15,589 nt of DNA from Pseudomonadota bacterium. GTDB taxonomy: Bacteria; Pseudomonadota; Alphaproteobacteria; Rhizobiales; Xanthobacteraceae. Position numbers and translations under genes: made by a program. The stretch covers positions 1-15,589 of the forward strand of contig JAEZEU010000260.1 in the NCBI GenBank assembly GCA_023432885.1, written 5' to 3'. The notes under the pieces were generated by a model that worked only from the letters and a program-made list of their open reading frames with translations, was not told where the DNA came from and searched no databases. Positions within the stretch are counted from its first letter, which is position 1. Every line of letters begins with the position of its first letter. Positions 1 to 7,279 of this stretch are shown one piece after another.

Positions 1-308
1 GGCGCACCGGCCGCCTGCGCGAAGATCGGCGGCGCCTCGCCGGTGTTGCCGAAATCGATCGCGCCGACATTGAGCGCTTCGAGCAGCGGCGGGCCGGACG
101 GGAATTCGGTCCACGCGACCTTGTAGCCCACCGCTTTGAGTTTCTCTTCCAGCGAGCCTTTGCCCTTGAGCAGCACCAGCTTGCCGTATTTCTGGTAGCC
201 GATGCGGACCACCTTGTCCGGTGTCTGGCCGAAGGAAGCCCCGACGGTAGAGGCGACCGTGACCGCAGAGAGGACGGCAGCCGCCATCGTTCGTTGAAAC
301 CAACGCAT
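1..308 (-). CDS. ABC transporter substrate-binding protein, SsuA-like (partial, C-terminus outside window)
   Basis: This is the N-terminal 102 codons of a periplasmic solute-binding protein of the SsuA/NitT/TauA type, reading leftwards off the window edge. The start ATG at 306-308 is preceded by a good AAGGAGA ribosome site. Residues 1-28 look like a Sec signal peptide: basic start (MRWFQR), hydrophobic core, and probable cleavage near SFG-Q. The mature part begins with VRIGYQKYGKLVLLKGKG and carries the family segment SGPPLLEAL followed by GEAPPIFAQAA. The same segments occur in the protein encoded at 353-1303, so the two are paralogs. Only 44 bp separate them, so they are probably co-transcribed. 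Family knowledge points to uptake of aliphatic sulfonates or related small organic ligands. The true ligand cannot be read from this fragment. Sure of the family, unsure of the substrate. Confidence 0.88.
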   Translation of the reverse strand, partial: MRWFQRTMAAAVLSAVTVASTVGASFGQTPDKVVRIGYQKYGKLVLLKGKGSLEEKLKAVGYKVAWTEFPSGPPLLEALNVGAIDFGNTGEAPPIFAQAAGA

Positions 309-352
309 GCAGTTCTCCTTAAGATGAATGAAAAAGTGACGAGAGGGTCAGG

Positions 353-1303
353 TCAGCTTTGCACCGGTCTCCACACCGCGTCGCGAACCGCGATCGGCTT
401 CGGAATCAGGCCGAGCTTGTAGAAGCGATCGGCGACGGCCTGCTGCGTCGTGACAATGTCGTCGGTGACCGGCCCGATCAGGAACGACGCGCGGTTGGCT
501 GCTACAGTCTGGACGTCAAGCGGCACGCCGGTGACCGCGGCGAGCGCAGCCGCCACTTCCGCACGATTGTTCTCAGCCCAGCGCGCAGCTTCCGCAAGGC
601 CGTCGATCACTTCGCGGGTCTCGCGCACGTGGGTGTTCGCAAAAGTACGGTTCGCCAGATAGAACGAATTGGTCTTGGCGACTTCATGGGCGTTGACCAG
701 GATGCGGCCGTTCTGGCGCTTTTCCCCGATCGCAAAATACGGATCCCAGACCGCCCATGCCTCGATACTGCCGCTGGCAAACGCCGGCACCGCGTCAGGC
801 GGCGTCAGGTAGACCGGCGTGATGTCGGCGTAGGTCAGCCCCGCCTTTTCCAAGGTCGAGATCACCACGTTATGGGCGCTGCTGCCCTTGGTGAAACCGA
901 TGCGCTTGCCCTTAAGGTCTGCGATGCTCTGAATGCCGGAGTTGGCGGGGACCAGGATGCCCTGCCCGTTGGTAATCCGCGATCCCGCGACATAGACGAT
1001 ATTGGCGTTGGCGGCCTGCGCGAAGATGGGCGGCGTATCGCCGACCGAGCCGAGGTCGACGCTGCCGGTGGTCATGGCTTCCAGCAAAGGCGGCCCCGAC
1101 GTGAACTCGATCCACTTGATGCCGATTTGCCGGGCGGCAAACTTTTTTTCCAGGATGGCTTGCTGGCGCGTGATGACCAGCACGCCGGTCTTCTGGTAGC
1201 CGATACGAATTTCCTTCACGCCTGCTTCGGCGCGCGCCTGTGGCAAAAGAGCAGCCGCGCTGGCGGCACCCACAGTCAGTTTGAGGAAGTCCCGACGCTT
1301 CAT
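353..1303 (-). CDS. ABC transporter substrate-binding protein, SsuA/NitT/TauA family, Tat-exported
   Basis: A 316-residue periplasmic binding protein for an ABC importer, probably for aliphatic sulfonates or a similar ligand. I chose the start at 1303 (MKRRDFLKL) because CAGGAGA lies just upstream; an earlier in-frame ATG at 1336 lacks a comparable site. Residues 3-8 (RRDFLK) followed by an Ala-rich stretch and PQARA form a twin-arginine signal peptide, unlike the Sec-type signal of its neighbour. The mature region has IRIGYQKTGVL, SGPPLLEAMTTGSVDLG and DTPPIFAQAA in the first lobe, then DLKGKRIGFTKGSSAHN and a WDPYFAIGE segment, as in SsuA-like proteins. Length matches the family (about 310-330). 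It lies between the monooxygenase at 1510-2715 and a second binding protein at 1-308, all on the minus strand, so it probably belongs to one uptake and oxidation cluster. The 206-bp gap to the monooxygenase could hold its own promoter. Ligand not determined. Confidence 0.9.
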   Translation of the reverse strand: MKRRDFLKLTVGAASAAALLPQARAEAGVKEIRIGYQKTGVLVITRQQAILEKKFAARQIGIKWIEFTSGPPLLEAMTTGSVDLGSVGDTPPIFAQAANANIVYVAGSRITNGQGILVPANSGIQSIADLKGKRIGFTKGSSAHNVVISTLEKAGLTYADITPVYLTPPDAVPAFASGSIEAWAVWDPYFAIGEKRQNGRILVNAHEVAKTNSFYLANRTFANTHVRETREVIDGLAEAARWAENNRAEVAAALAAVTGVPLDVQTVAANRASFLIGPVTDDIVTTQQAVADRFYKLGLIPKPIAVRDAVWRPVQS

Positions 1304-1509
1304 TGTTTTCTCCTGACGATCGCGATGCGCGATCACGCGATGTCAGGATGATGGTGCGGTGCGATCAGGCTGTCGAGGACTCGCAAAAAATAACGACGCG
1401 CACACTGCCGTTGCAGCGCGCGGCGCAGCGTTTGTTTCAGCGAGTAGATCGCGAGCAGCGAAATTCTTTTCAGCACGAAATCGTGAGGTTCCACCCGCCC
1501 GGAAAAGGG

Positions 1510-2715
1510 TCAGCCGGCCGCCACCTTGGTCGGCGTGACGTTAACCGCAAGCTTGCCGTAGCGATCCTTGAATGCCTCGGTGTCGATTTCTTCCAGCTGG
1601 ATCGAGCCGTCGAGAACGCCCTTCTTCCAGGTGTCGTGCTCGGGATCGTGCTTGAACTCCGGCATCACTTCTTTCGCGAACAACTCGAGCGATTCGCAGA
1701 TATGCTCGTGACTGTTCTTGCCGGCCTGGTTGAGCAGGATCACCTGGTCGATATGCGAAGTGCGGAAGCGGCGCAGCTTCTTGCGGATGGTCTCCGGCGA
1801 ACCGATCAGGCCGCCGCGCAGGGCGGCCTCCTGCGCCTCCGGATTCTCTCGCTTCCACTTGTTGTACTCGTCCCACATGTTGACGGTGCCGGGCGCCGGA
1901 CGCTGGCGATTCTGCGACTGGCCGTAATAGCGCAGCGCGAACTGGAAGAAGGTCGCCCCGTCGGCGCGCCGGCGCGCCTCCGCGTCGGTCTCGGCGCACA
2001 TGAAGAACGAGACCAGCGCCATGTTCGGGTTGATCTCATAGTCGGCCAGCTTCTTCAGCCGCTTGGTGATGGCATTGTAATAGCAATGCACCCAGGCATG
2101 CGCGGCATCGGCGCTGACGAACTGGAAGCCGAGCGCGCCAAAGCCGTTCTGACCGGCGCGCTCGATGGTCGGCAGTTGCGAGCAGGCCATCCACAGCGGC
2201 GGATGGGGCTTCTGCACCGGCTTCGGCACGACATTGCGCAAGGGGATGTCGAAATACTTGCCGTGATGTTCGGTGCCGATCTTGGTGAACATCGGGAAGA
2301 TCGCCTGCACGGCTTCCTCGAACACTTCGCGCTTGGTCTCCATGTCGCGGCCGAACGGCGTCAGCTCGGTGATGGAAGCGCTCTCGCCCATGCCGAACTC
2401 GCAGCGGCCGTTGGAGAGAAGGTCGAGCACCGCGACGCGTTCGGCGACCCGCGCGGGGTGATTGGTTGTGAGCTGGAAGATGCCGTGGCCGAGCCGGATT
2501 TGCCTGGTGCGCTGGCTGGCGGCGGCGAGGAAGGATTCCGGCGCCGGGGAATGCGAATATTCCTCGAGAAAATGATGCTCGACGACCCAGGCGTAGTCGT
2601 AGCCAAGCCGGTCCGCGGTCTCGAGCTGGGTCAGCGCATTCTGGTACAGCCTGAGCTCGTTGCCTTCCTGCCATGGCCTCGGCAGTTGCAACTCATAGAA
2701 GATGCCGAACTTCAT
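1510..2715 (-). CDS. LLM-class flavin-dependent monooxygenase (luciferase family)
   Basis: A 401-residue, single-domain TIM-barrel monooxygenase of the bacterial luciferase family. Such enzymes use reduced FMN, supplied by a separate reductase, and O2 to oxidise small organics such as alkanesulfonates, aldehydes or amines. Visible family features are MKFGIFYELQ at the N-terminus, WVVEHHF (about residues 43-49), RQIRLGHGI (71-79), the segment GRCEFGMG (103-110), and KPVQKPHPPLWMA in the middle. GSPETIRKKLRRF and DQVILLNQAGK near the C-terminus are typical of this class. The ATG at 2713-2715 has GGGAGT upstream. Pairing with two SsuA-like binding proteins suggests a desulfonation-like role, but it does not look like a standard SsuD, so I give no symbol. 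No flavin reductase is seen in the window. It diverges from napE with a 287-bp shared control region. Family certain, substrate unknown. Confidence 0.88.
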   Translation of the reverse strand: MKFGIFYELQLPRPWQEGNELRLYQNALTQLETADRLGYDYAWVVEHHFLEEYSHSPAPESFLAAASQRTRQIRLGHGIFQLTTNHPARVAERVAVLDLLSNGRCEFGMGESASITELTPFGRDMETKREVFEEAVQAIFPMFTKIGTEHHGKYFDIPLRNVVPKPVQKPHPPLWMACSQLPTIERAGQNGFGALGFQFVSADAAHAWVHCYYNAITKRLKKLADYEINPNMALVSFFMCAETDAEARRRADGATFFQFALRYYGQSQNRQRPAPGTVNMWDEYNKWKRENPEAQEAALRGGLIGSPETIRKKLRRFRTSHIDQVILLNQAGKNSHEHICESLELFAKEVMPEFKHDPEHDTWKKGVLDGSIQLEEIDTEAFKDRYGKLAVNVTPTKVAAG

Positions 2716-2783
2716 GACGTTACTCCCGCGGCGGCTCCGTTGTTGGCAGCAGTGTATTCCCGGCGTGTTCTGAGTCTAGGGTC

Positions 2784-2795
2784 GCGAAATTTCGC
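2784..2795. promoter_or_regulatory. Perfect 12-bp palindrome upstream of the monooxygenase gene
   Basis: GCGAAATTTCGC is its own reverse complement and lies 69-80 bp before the monooxygenase start codon, in the divergent region shared with nap. Its position fits an operator for the leftward cluster. I do not recognise the regulator, and a chance palindrome of this length cannot be excluded. Confidence 0.35.
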
Positions 2796-2910
2796 CCCGC
2801 GAAAGAAAGGCTTTGGGAACAGCGACCGCGCCGCCTTTGCCCATCGGGGCCAGCGCCACGCGAGCAGAGGAGCGACTAAAGGCCGCTTCTATCGGATCGC
2901 TCAATTTGGA

Positions 2911-2924
2911 TTGACCCAAATCAA
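2911..2924 (+). promoter_or_regulatory. FNR/FixK-type binding site upstream of napE
   Basis: TTGACCCAAATCAA fits the TTGA-N6-TCAA core and matches the FNR/FixK consensus TTGATnnnnATCAA at 9 of 10 defined bases. If it acts as a class II site centred at -41.5, transcription would start near 2959, about 44 bp before the napE ATG. A weak -10-like TACTGT lies at 2946-2951. Related CRP/FNR regulators (FixK2, FnrN, NnrR) share this core, so the exact factor is not resolved. Expected effect: induction of nap under oxygen limitation. Confidence 0.75.
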
Positions 2925-3002
2925 GGGTTGGATAGGATTCGCAACTACTGTTCCGACGGGCAACGGCGCCTTCACATCCTGCTGATTTGAATGAGGGACT
3001 CC

Positions 3003-3188
3003 ATGTCTGTCGCTGGCGACGGGACAAACGAACGCGCGCGCCGCAGGCGAATGGAAATTTTCGCCTTCCTCTTTCTCACCGCTGTCATGATGCCTGCACT
3101 CGCGGTGGCCGCGGTCGGCAGCTATGGCCTGGCCGTGTGGATCTACCAAATGGCCGCCGGACCGCCCGGCCCTCCCTCCAAGAACTGA
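3003..3188 (+). CDS. napE: Periplasmic nitrate reductase accessory protein NapE
   Basis: A 61-residue inner-membrane protein, first gene of the nap operon. The start at 3003 (MSVAGDG) is preferred over the in-frame ATG at 2991 because GAGGGA lies four bases upstream and the product then has normal NapE length. A basic N-terminus (ERARRRRMEIF) precedes one hydrophobic segment (about residues 19-46, with FAFLFLTAVMMPALAVAAVGSY) and a short Gly/Pro-rich tail. This pattern, with the segment GSYGLAVWIYQ, is characteristic of NapE. The role of NapE in Nap function is not well defined; it is not catalytic. It is followed 18 bp later by napD and preceded by the FNR/FixK-like box, so it is the operon's first cistron. 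Confidence 0.9.
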   Translation: MSVAGDGTNERARRRRMEIFAFLFLTAVMMPALAVAAVGSYGLAVWIYQMAAGPPGPPSKN

Positions 3189-3206
3189 TCGCGAAGGATA
3201 CCCATC

Positions 3207-3527
3207 ATGGCTGCCCCCCGCACTGCCATCGACCGCCGCGCCTTGATCACGGGCCGCATCATCAATCCCGACCGGGTAGTGACGCCGCCGGAAGGCGAGA
3301 TCGCCAGCATTCTCGTGCAGGCGCGCCCCGAAAATCTCGATGAGGTCGCAGCCAGCATAGCGGCGCTCGCCGGATGCGAGATTCACGGTCGCGATCCCAG
3401 GGGCAAGCTGATCGTCGTGGTCGACGCGCCCGATACCGGTTCGCTGGGGACTACGCTCAACACCATCTCGCTGCTGCCACACGTACACACGGCCTCGCTC
3501 GTGTTTCACGCCAGCGAAATCGGCTAG
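3207..3527 (+). CDS. napD: NapA signal-peptide-binding chaperone NapD
   Basis: A 106-residue cytoplasmic chaperone that binds the Tat signal peptide of NapA and holds back its export until cofactors are inserted. Family features are a short ferredoxin-like fold with GEIASILVQARPENLDEVAASIAAL (split by its first helix), GCEIHGRDPRGKLIVVVDA in the middle, and the C-terminal HVHTASLVFHASE. The ATG at 3207 has GAAGGA eight bases upstream. The first 20 or so residues are longer and more basic than in the E. coli protein. The gene lies between napE and napA, the usual order in alphaproteobacteria, with a 35-bp gap before napA. Confidence 0.93.
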   Translation: MAAPRTAIDRRALITGRIINPDRVVTPPEGEIASILVQARPENLDEVAASIAALAGCEIHGRDPRGKLIVVVDAPDTGSLGTTLNTISLLPHVHTASLVFHASEIG

Positions 3528-3562
3528 CCGCCACCCTCTTGCCTGATGCCGGGAGAATCGCA

Positions 3563-6067
3563 ATGACCACCCCCGAACTCGACCGCCGCCGGCTGCTCAA
3601 GCTCCAGGCCGCCGCAATCGCCGCCACTGCCGCCGGCATGCCGGTGCCGACGCAGGCCGCCAATGTCGTCACCGAGCGCGATGCGAGCGAACTGGACTGG
3701 AACAAGGCACCCTGCCGGTTCTGCGGCACAGGCTGCAGCGTCATTGTCGCTACAAAGGACAATCGCGTGGTGGCCACGCACGGCGATATCAAGAGCGAGG
3801 TCAATCGCGGACTCAACTGCGTGAAGGGCTATTTCCTTTCCAAGATCATGTACGGCCACGACCGCCTGATGCGGCCGATGCTGCGCAAGACCAACGGCAA
3901 GTACGACAAGAACGGCGAGTTCACGCCCGTGAGCTGGGACGAAGCCTTCGACATCATGGCCGAGAAGTTCAAGGACGCGCTGAAGAAGCGCGGGCCGAGC
4001 GGCGTCGGCATGTTCGGTTCGGGCCAGTGGACGATCTGGGAAGGTTATGCCGCAGCAAAATTGTTCAAGGCCGGCTTCCGTTCCAACAATATCGACCCCA
4101 ATGCGCGCCATTGCATGGCCTCTGCCGTGGCCGGCTTCATGCGCACCTTCGGCATCGACGAGCCGATGGGCTGCTATGACGACATCGAAGCGGCCGACGC
4201 CTTCGTGCTGTGGGGCTCCAACATGGCGGAGATGCATCCGATCCTGTGGACGCGGGTGACCGACCGCCGCCTGTCCGCGCCGCATGTCCGCGTCGCGGTG
4301 CTCTCGACGTTCGAGCACCGCTCGTTCGATCTGGCCGACATCGGCATGGTGTTCACACCCCAGACCGACCTCTACCTCCTCAACGCCATTGCCAACCACA
4401 TCATCAAGACCGGCCGGGTCAACACGGACTTCATCAGCGCGCACACCGTGTTCAAGCGCGGCCAGACCGACATCGGCTACGGCCTGCGCCCGGACCATCC
4501 GCTGCAGAAGAAGGCGACCGGCGCCGCCAAGGCCAACGACGCCACCGACATGACCTTCGCCGAGTACGCAAAATTCGTCTCGGAATACACGCTGCAGAAG
4601 GCGGCCGAAATGTCCGGCGTGCCGCTCAACCGCCTCGAGGCGCTGGCCGAACTGTATGCCGATCCCAAGACCAAGGTGGTCAGCTTCTGGACCATGGGCT
4701 TCAACCAGCACACGCGCGGCGTCTGGTGCAACAATCTCGTCTACAATATCCATCTGCTCACCGGGAAAATCGCGACCCCCGGCAACAGCCCGTTCTCGCT
4801 CACCGGCCAGCCCTCGGCGTGCGGCACCGCGCGCGAGGTCGGCACGTTCTCGCACCGCCTGCCCGCCGACATGCTGGTCGCCAACAAGGCGCATCGCGAC
4901 ATCGCCGAAAAAATCTGGCAGCTGCCGGAAGGCACCATCCCCGACAAGCCCGGCTATCACGCCGTGCTGCAGAGCCGGATGCTGCGCGACGGCCAGCTCA
5001 ACGCCTACTGGGTGCAGGTCAACAACAACCTGCAGGCCGGACCGAACATCAACGAGGAGATCCTTCCCGGCTTCCGCAATCCGGACAATTTCATCGTGGT
5101 ATCGGACGCCTATCCGACGGTCACGGCGCTCGCCGCCGATCTGGTGCTGCCGACGGCGATGTGGGTGGAGAAGGAAGGCGCCTACGGCAACGCCGAGCGG
5201 CGAACCCAGTTCTGGCACCAGCTCGTGACCGCGCCCGGCGAGTCGCGCTCCGACCTCTGGCAACTGATGGAATTCTCCAAGCGCTTCAAGATCGAGGAAG
5301 TCTGGCCTGAGGAACTCATCGCCAAGAAGCCCGAATATCGGGGCAAGACGATGTTCGACGTACTCTACAGGAACGGCGCGGTCGACAAGTATCCCGTCTC
5401 GGATGTCGAGGCCGGCTACGCCAACGACGAAGCCAAGGCATTCGGCTTCTATCCGCAGAAAGGCCTGTTCGAGGAGTACGCGAGCTTCGGCCGCGGCCAT
5501 GGCCATGACCTCGCGCCATTCGACGCCTATCATCGCGAGCGCGGCTTGCGCTGGCCCGTGGTCAACGGCCAGGAAACCAAATGGCGCTTCAAGGAGGGCA
5601 GCGATCCCTATGTGAAGCAAGGCACGAACTATCAGTTCTACGGCTTCCCCGACGGCAAGGCGCGGATCTTTGCGCTGCCGTTCGAGGCAGCGGCGGAATC
5701 GCCGGACAAGGAGTATCCGTTCTGGCTGTCCACGGGCCGCGTGCTCGAGCACTGGCATTCCGGCACCATGACGCGCCGCGTACCCGAGCTGTACCGCGCC
5801 TTCCCGGAAGCGGTCTGTTTCATGCATCCTGATGATGCGCAGGAAGCGAAACTGCGGCGTGGCGACGAGGTGAAGGTGATCTCGCGCCGCGGTTTCGTCC
5901 GCGCACGCCTGGAGACGCGCGGCCGCGACCGGCCGCCGAAGGGTCTCGCCTTCGTACCCTGGTTCGACGAATCCAAGCTGATCAACAAGGTGACGCTGGA
6001 CGCTACCGATCCGATCTCGCTGCAAACCGATTTCAAGAAATGCGCCGTGCGCATCGAGAAGGTGTGA
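3563..6067 (+). CDS. napA: Periplasmic nitrate reductase catalytic subunit NapA
   Basis: The 834-residue catalytic subunit that reduces nitrate to nitrite in the periplasm. The start at 3563 follows GGGAGA and gives a Tat signal (RRRLLKL, residues 8-14, with probable cleavage near TQAA at 30-33). A [4Fe-4S] site is formed by C51, C54, C58 and C86 in CRFCGTGC...GLNC. C184 in NARHCMASAV is the expected molybdenum ligand. Other molybdopterin-guanine-dinucleotide segments are visible, including LWGSNMAEMHP, FWTMGFNQHTRG, GQPSACGTAREVG, and near the C-terminus FWLSTGRVLEHWHSG. The length is normal for NapA (about 830). It follows napD by 35 bp and is followed by napB two bases after its stop. No key residue is missing and no frameshift is seen. 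Electrons come from NapB. Confidence 0.98.
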   Translation: MTTPELDRRRLLKLQAAAIAATAAGMPVPTQAANVVTERDASELDWNKAPCRFCGTGCSVIVATKDNRVVATHGDIKSEVNRGLNCVKGYFLSKIMYGHDRLMRPMLRKTNGKYDKNGEFTPVSWDEAFDIMAEKFKDALKKRGPSGVGMFGSGQWTIWEGYAAAKLFKAGFRSNNIDPNARHCMASAVAGFMRTFGIDEPMGCYDDIEAADAFVLWGSNMAEMHPILWTRVTDRRLSAPHVRVAVLSTFEHRSFDLADIGMVFTPQTDLYLLNAIANHIIKTGRVNTDFISAHTVFKRGQTDIGYGLRPDHPLQKKATGAAKANDATDMTFAEYAKFVSEYTLQKAAEMSGVPLNRLEALAELYADPKTKVVSFWTMGFNQHTRGVWCNNLVYNIHLLTGKIATPGNSPFSLTGQPSACGTAREVGTFSHRLPADMLVANKAHRDIAEKIWQLPEGTIPDKPGYHAVLQSRMLRDGQLNAYWVQVNNNLQAGPNINEEILPGFRNPDNFIVVSDAYPTVTALAADLVLPTAMWVEKEGAYGNAERRTQFWHQLVTAPGESRSDLWQLMEFSKRFKIEEVWPEELIAKKPEYRGKTMFDVLYRNGAVDKYPVSDVEAGYANDEAKAFGFYPQKGLFEEYASFGRGHGHDLAPFDAYHRERGLRWPVVNGQETKWRFKEGSDPYVKQGTNYQFYGFPDGKARIFALPFEAAAESPDKEYPFWLSTGRVLEHWHSGTMTRRVPELYRAFPEAVCFMHPDDAQEAKLRRGDEVKVISRRGFVRARLETRGRDRPPKGLAFVPWFDESKLINKVTLDATDPISLQTDFKKCAVRIEKV

Positions 6068-6069
6068 CC

Positions 6070-6540
6070 ATGGTCCGGCAATCAGCAATCCTCCTGCTCG
6101 CTGCCGCACTGATAGCCGGCGCAGGCACGCTCGCCGCGCAGACGCTCAACTCCGGCCTGCGCGGCCCGACGCCCCTCAATGAGGAGGGCGCCGCGCCGCC
6201 GATGACGCCGACCAAGAACACCGCCGAGAAGGAGGTGCGCAACTATCCCGAACAACCGCCGGTGATCCCGCATTCGATCGACGGCTACCAGATCGATCTC
6301 AACAGCAACAAATGCCTGTCCTGCCATGCCCGCTCCCGCACCGGCGAGTCCCAGGCGCCGATGGTCTCGATCACCCACTTCATGGACCGCGACGGCCAGT
6401 TCCTCGCTTCGGTCTCGCCGCGACGCTTCTTCTGCACCGAGTGCCACGTGCCGCAAAGCACCTCCAACCCGCCGGTCAGCAATGATTTCGTCGACATCGA
6501 CACCATGCTGAGCCGTGCAGCACCCGGTGGACGGCGATGA
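6070..6540 (+). CDS. napB: Periplasmic nitrate reductase diheme cytochrome c subunit NapB
   Basis: A 156-residue small electron-transfer subunit that passes electrons from NapC to NapA. It has two c-type heme motifs, CLSCH (residues 82-86) and CTECH (122-126). H68 and H103 sit at positions expected for distal ligands. The N-terminus is a Sec signal peptide (MVRQSAILLLAAALIAGAG, cleavage near LAAQ). The segments YPEQPPVIPHSIDGYQID and APMVSITHF are characteristic of NapB. The ATG lies two bases after the napA stop, and its own stop overlaps the napC start (ATGA), so translation is likely coupled. Hemes would be attached in the periplasm by the Ccm system, which is not in this window. Confidence 0.96.
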   Translation: MVRQSAILLLAAALIAGAGTLAAQTLNSGLRGPTPLNEEGAAPPMTPTKNTAEKEVRNYPEQPPVIPHSIDGYQIDLNSNKCLSCHARSRTGESQAPMVSITHFMDRDGQFLASVSPRRFFCTECHVPQSTSNPPVSNDFVDIDTMLSRAAPGGRR

Positions 6541-7175
6541 GCACGGCGGATGGCGCAAAACCGCGCCCGGGCTTCTTCGGCCGAGTCTGGAATTTCGTCG
6601 TTGAACTCTGGGGCGTGCTGATACGACCGAGCTCGGTGTTCGGTCTTGGCGTCCTGGTCATGGCGGGGTTCGTCGCCGGCATCATCTTCTGGGGCGGCTT
6701 CAACACCGCGCTGGAATTGACCAACACGGAAAAATTCTGCACCTCCTGTCACGAGATGCGCGACAACGTGTTCTCCGAGCTGAAGTCCACCGTCCACTTC
6801 ACCAACCGCTCCGGCGTGCGAGCCACCTGCCCGGACTGCCATGTACCGCACAACTGGACCGACAAGATCGCGCGCAAGATGCAGGCTTCGAAGGAAGTGT
6901 GGGGCCATCTGTTCGGCGTCATCAACACCCGCGAAAAATTCACCGATCACCGTCTTGAACTCGCGCTGCATGAATGGGCGCGCTTCAAGGCGAACGATTC
7001 CCTGGAATGCCGCAATTGCCACAGCGCGGAATCCATGGACATCACGAAGCAGTCGCCGCGCGCTTCCGTCGCCCATCAGCGCTTCCTGTTCACGGGCGAG
7101 AAGACCTGCATCGACTGCCACAAGGGCATCGCCCACCAGCTACCCGACATGCGCGGCATTCCCGGCTGGCAATAG
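6537..7175 (+). CDS. napC: Tetraheme quinol dehydrogenase NapC (NapC/NirT family)
   Basis: A 212-residue membrane-anchored cytochrome that oxidises quinol and hands electrons to NapAB. One transmembrane anchor covers about residues 33-52 (SSVFGLGVLVMAGFVAGIIF). The periplasmic domain has four CXXCH motifs: CTSCH (68-72), CPDCH (98-102), CRNCH (158-162) and CIDCH (191-195). The segment FCTSCHEM shortly after the anchor is typical for this family, as is CIDCHKGIAHQLP near the end. Its start overlaps the napB stop by four bases. It is the last nap gene; a hairpin follows nine bases after the stop. No napF, napG or napH gene is present, so this is the napEDABC arrangement in which NapC is the only visible quinol-oxidising route. 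Confidence 0.96.
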   Translation: MSTADGAKPRPGFFGRVWNFVVELWGVLIRPSSVFGLGVLVMAGFVAGIIFWGGFNTALELTNTEKFCTSCHEMRDNVFSELKSTVHFTNRSGVRATCPDCHVPHNWTDKIARKMQASKEVWGHLFGVINTREKFTDHRLELALHEWARFKANDSLECRNCHSAESMDITKQSPRASVAHQRFLFTGEKTCIDCHKGIAHQLPDMRGIPGWQ

Positions 7176-7183
7176 CCGGCACG

Positions 7184-7210
7184 CGCCGGCGCTGCTTGCG
7201 CCGGCGGTTT
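7184..7210 (+). terminator. Probable terminator of the nap operon
   Basis: CGCCGGCGC (7184-7192) pairs perfectly with GCGCCGGCG (7198-7206) around a five-base loop, followed by GTTT. It begins nine bases after the napC stop. The T tract is short, so termination may be partial or Rho-assisted. Confidence 0.6.
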
Positions 7211-7279
7211 CAATGGTTAGGTTGGGGGCTCCCTGAGGCGGGACCACCGGGTCTTGCGCCTCTCCCCTCGCCCAGCACC

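Noticed and set aside
1474..1485. Short inverted repeat CACGAAATCGTG as an operator for the binding-protein gene
   Set aside because: Arms are only five bases, it lies about 180 bp from the gene start, and such repeats occur often by chance.
1303..2985. Long plus-strand open frame (560 codons) opposite the monooxygenase
   Set aside because: It is antisense to a clear luciferase-family gene, has no recognisable motif and is Arg/His/Leu-rich as expected for a GC-rich shadow frame.
2901..3563. Minus-strand open frame (220 codons) across the nap promoter, napE and napD
   Set aside because: It overlaps two recognised nap genes and the FNR/FixK box, and has no motif.
3524..6109. Very long minus-strand open frame (861 codons) opposite napA
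   Set aside because: It is the complement of napA, whose cofactor motifs are intact. The product has shadow-type composition and no domain.
7184..7206. Nap terminator hairpin as a mobile repeat
   Set aside because: It is short, placed directly after the last nap gene and followed by T residues, so a terminator explains it.
6974..7279. N-terminal extension of the helicase from 6974
   Set aside because: It would overlap napC in another frame and cross the nap terminator; its sequence has no helicase feature. The start at 7280 is better.
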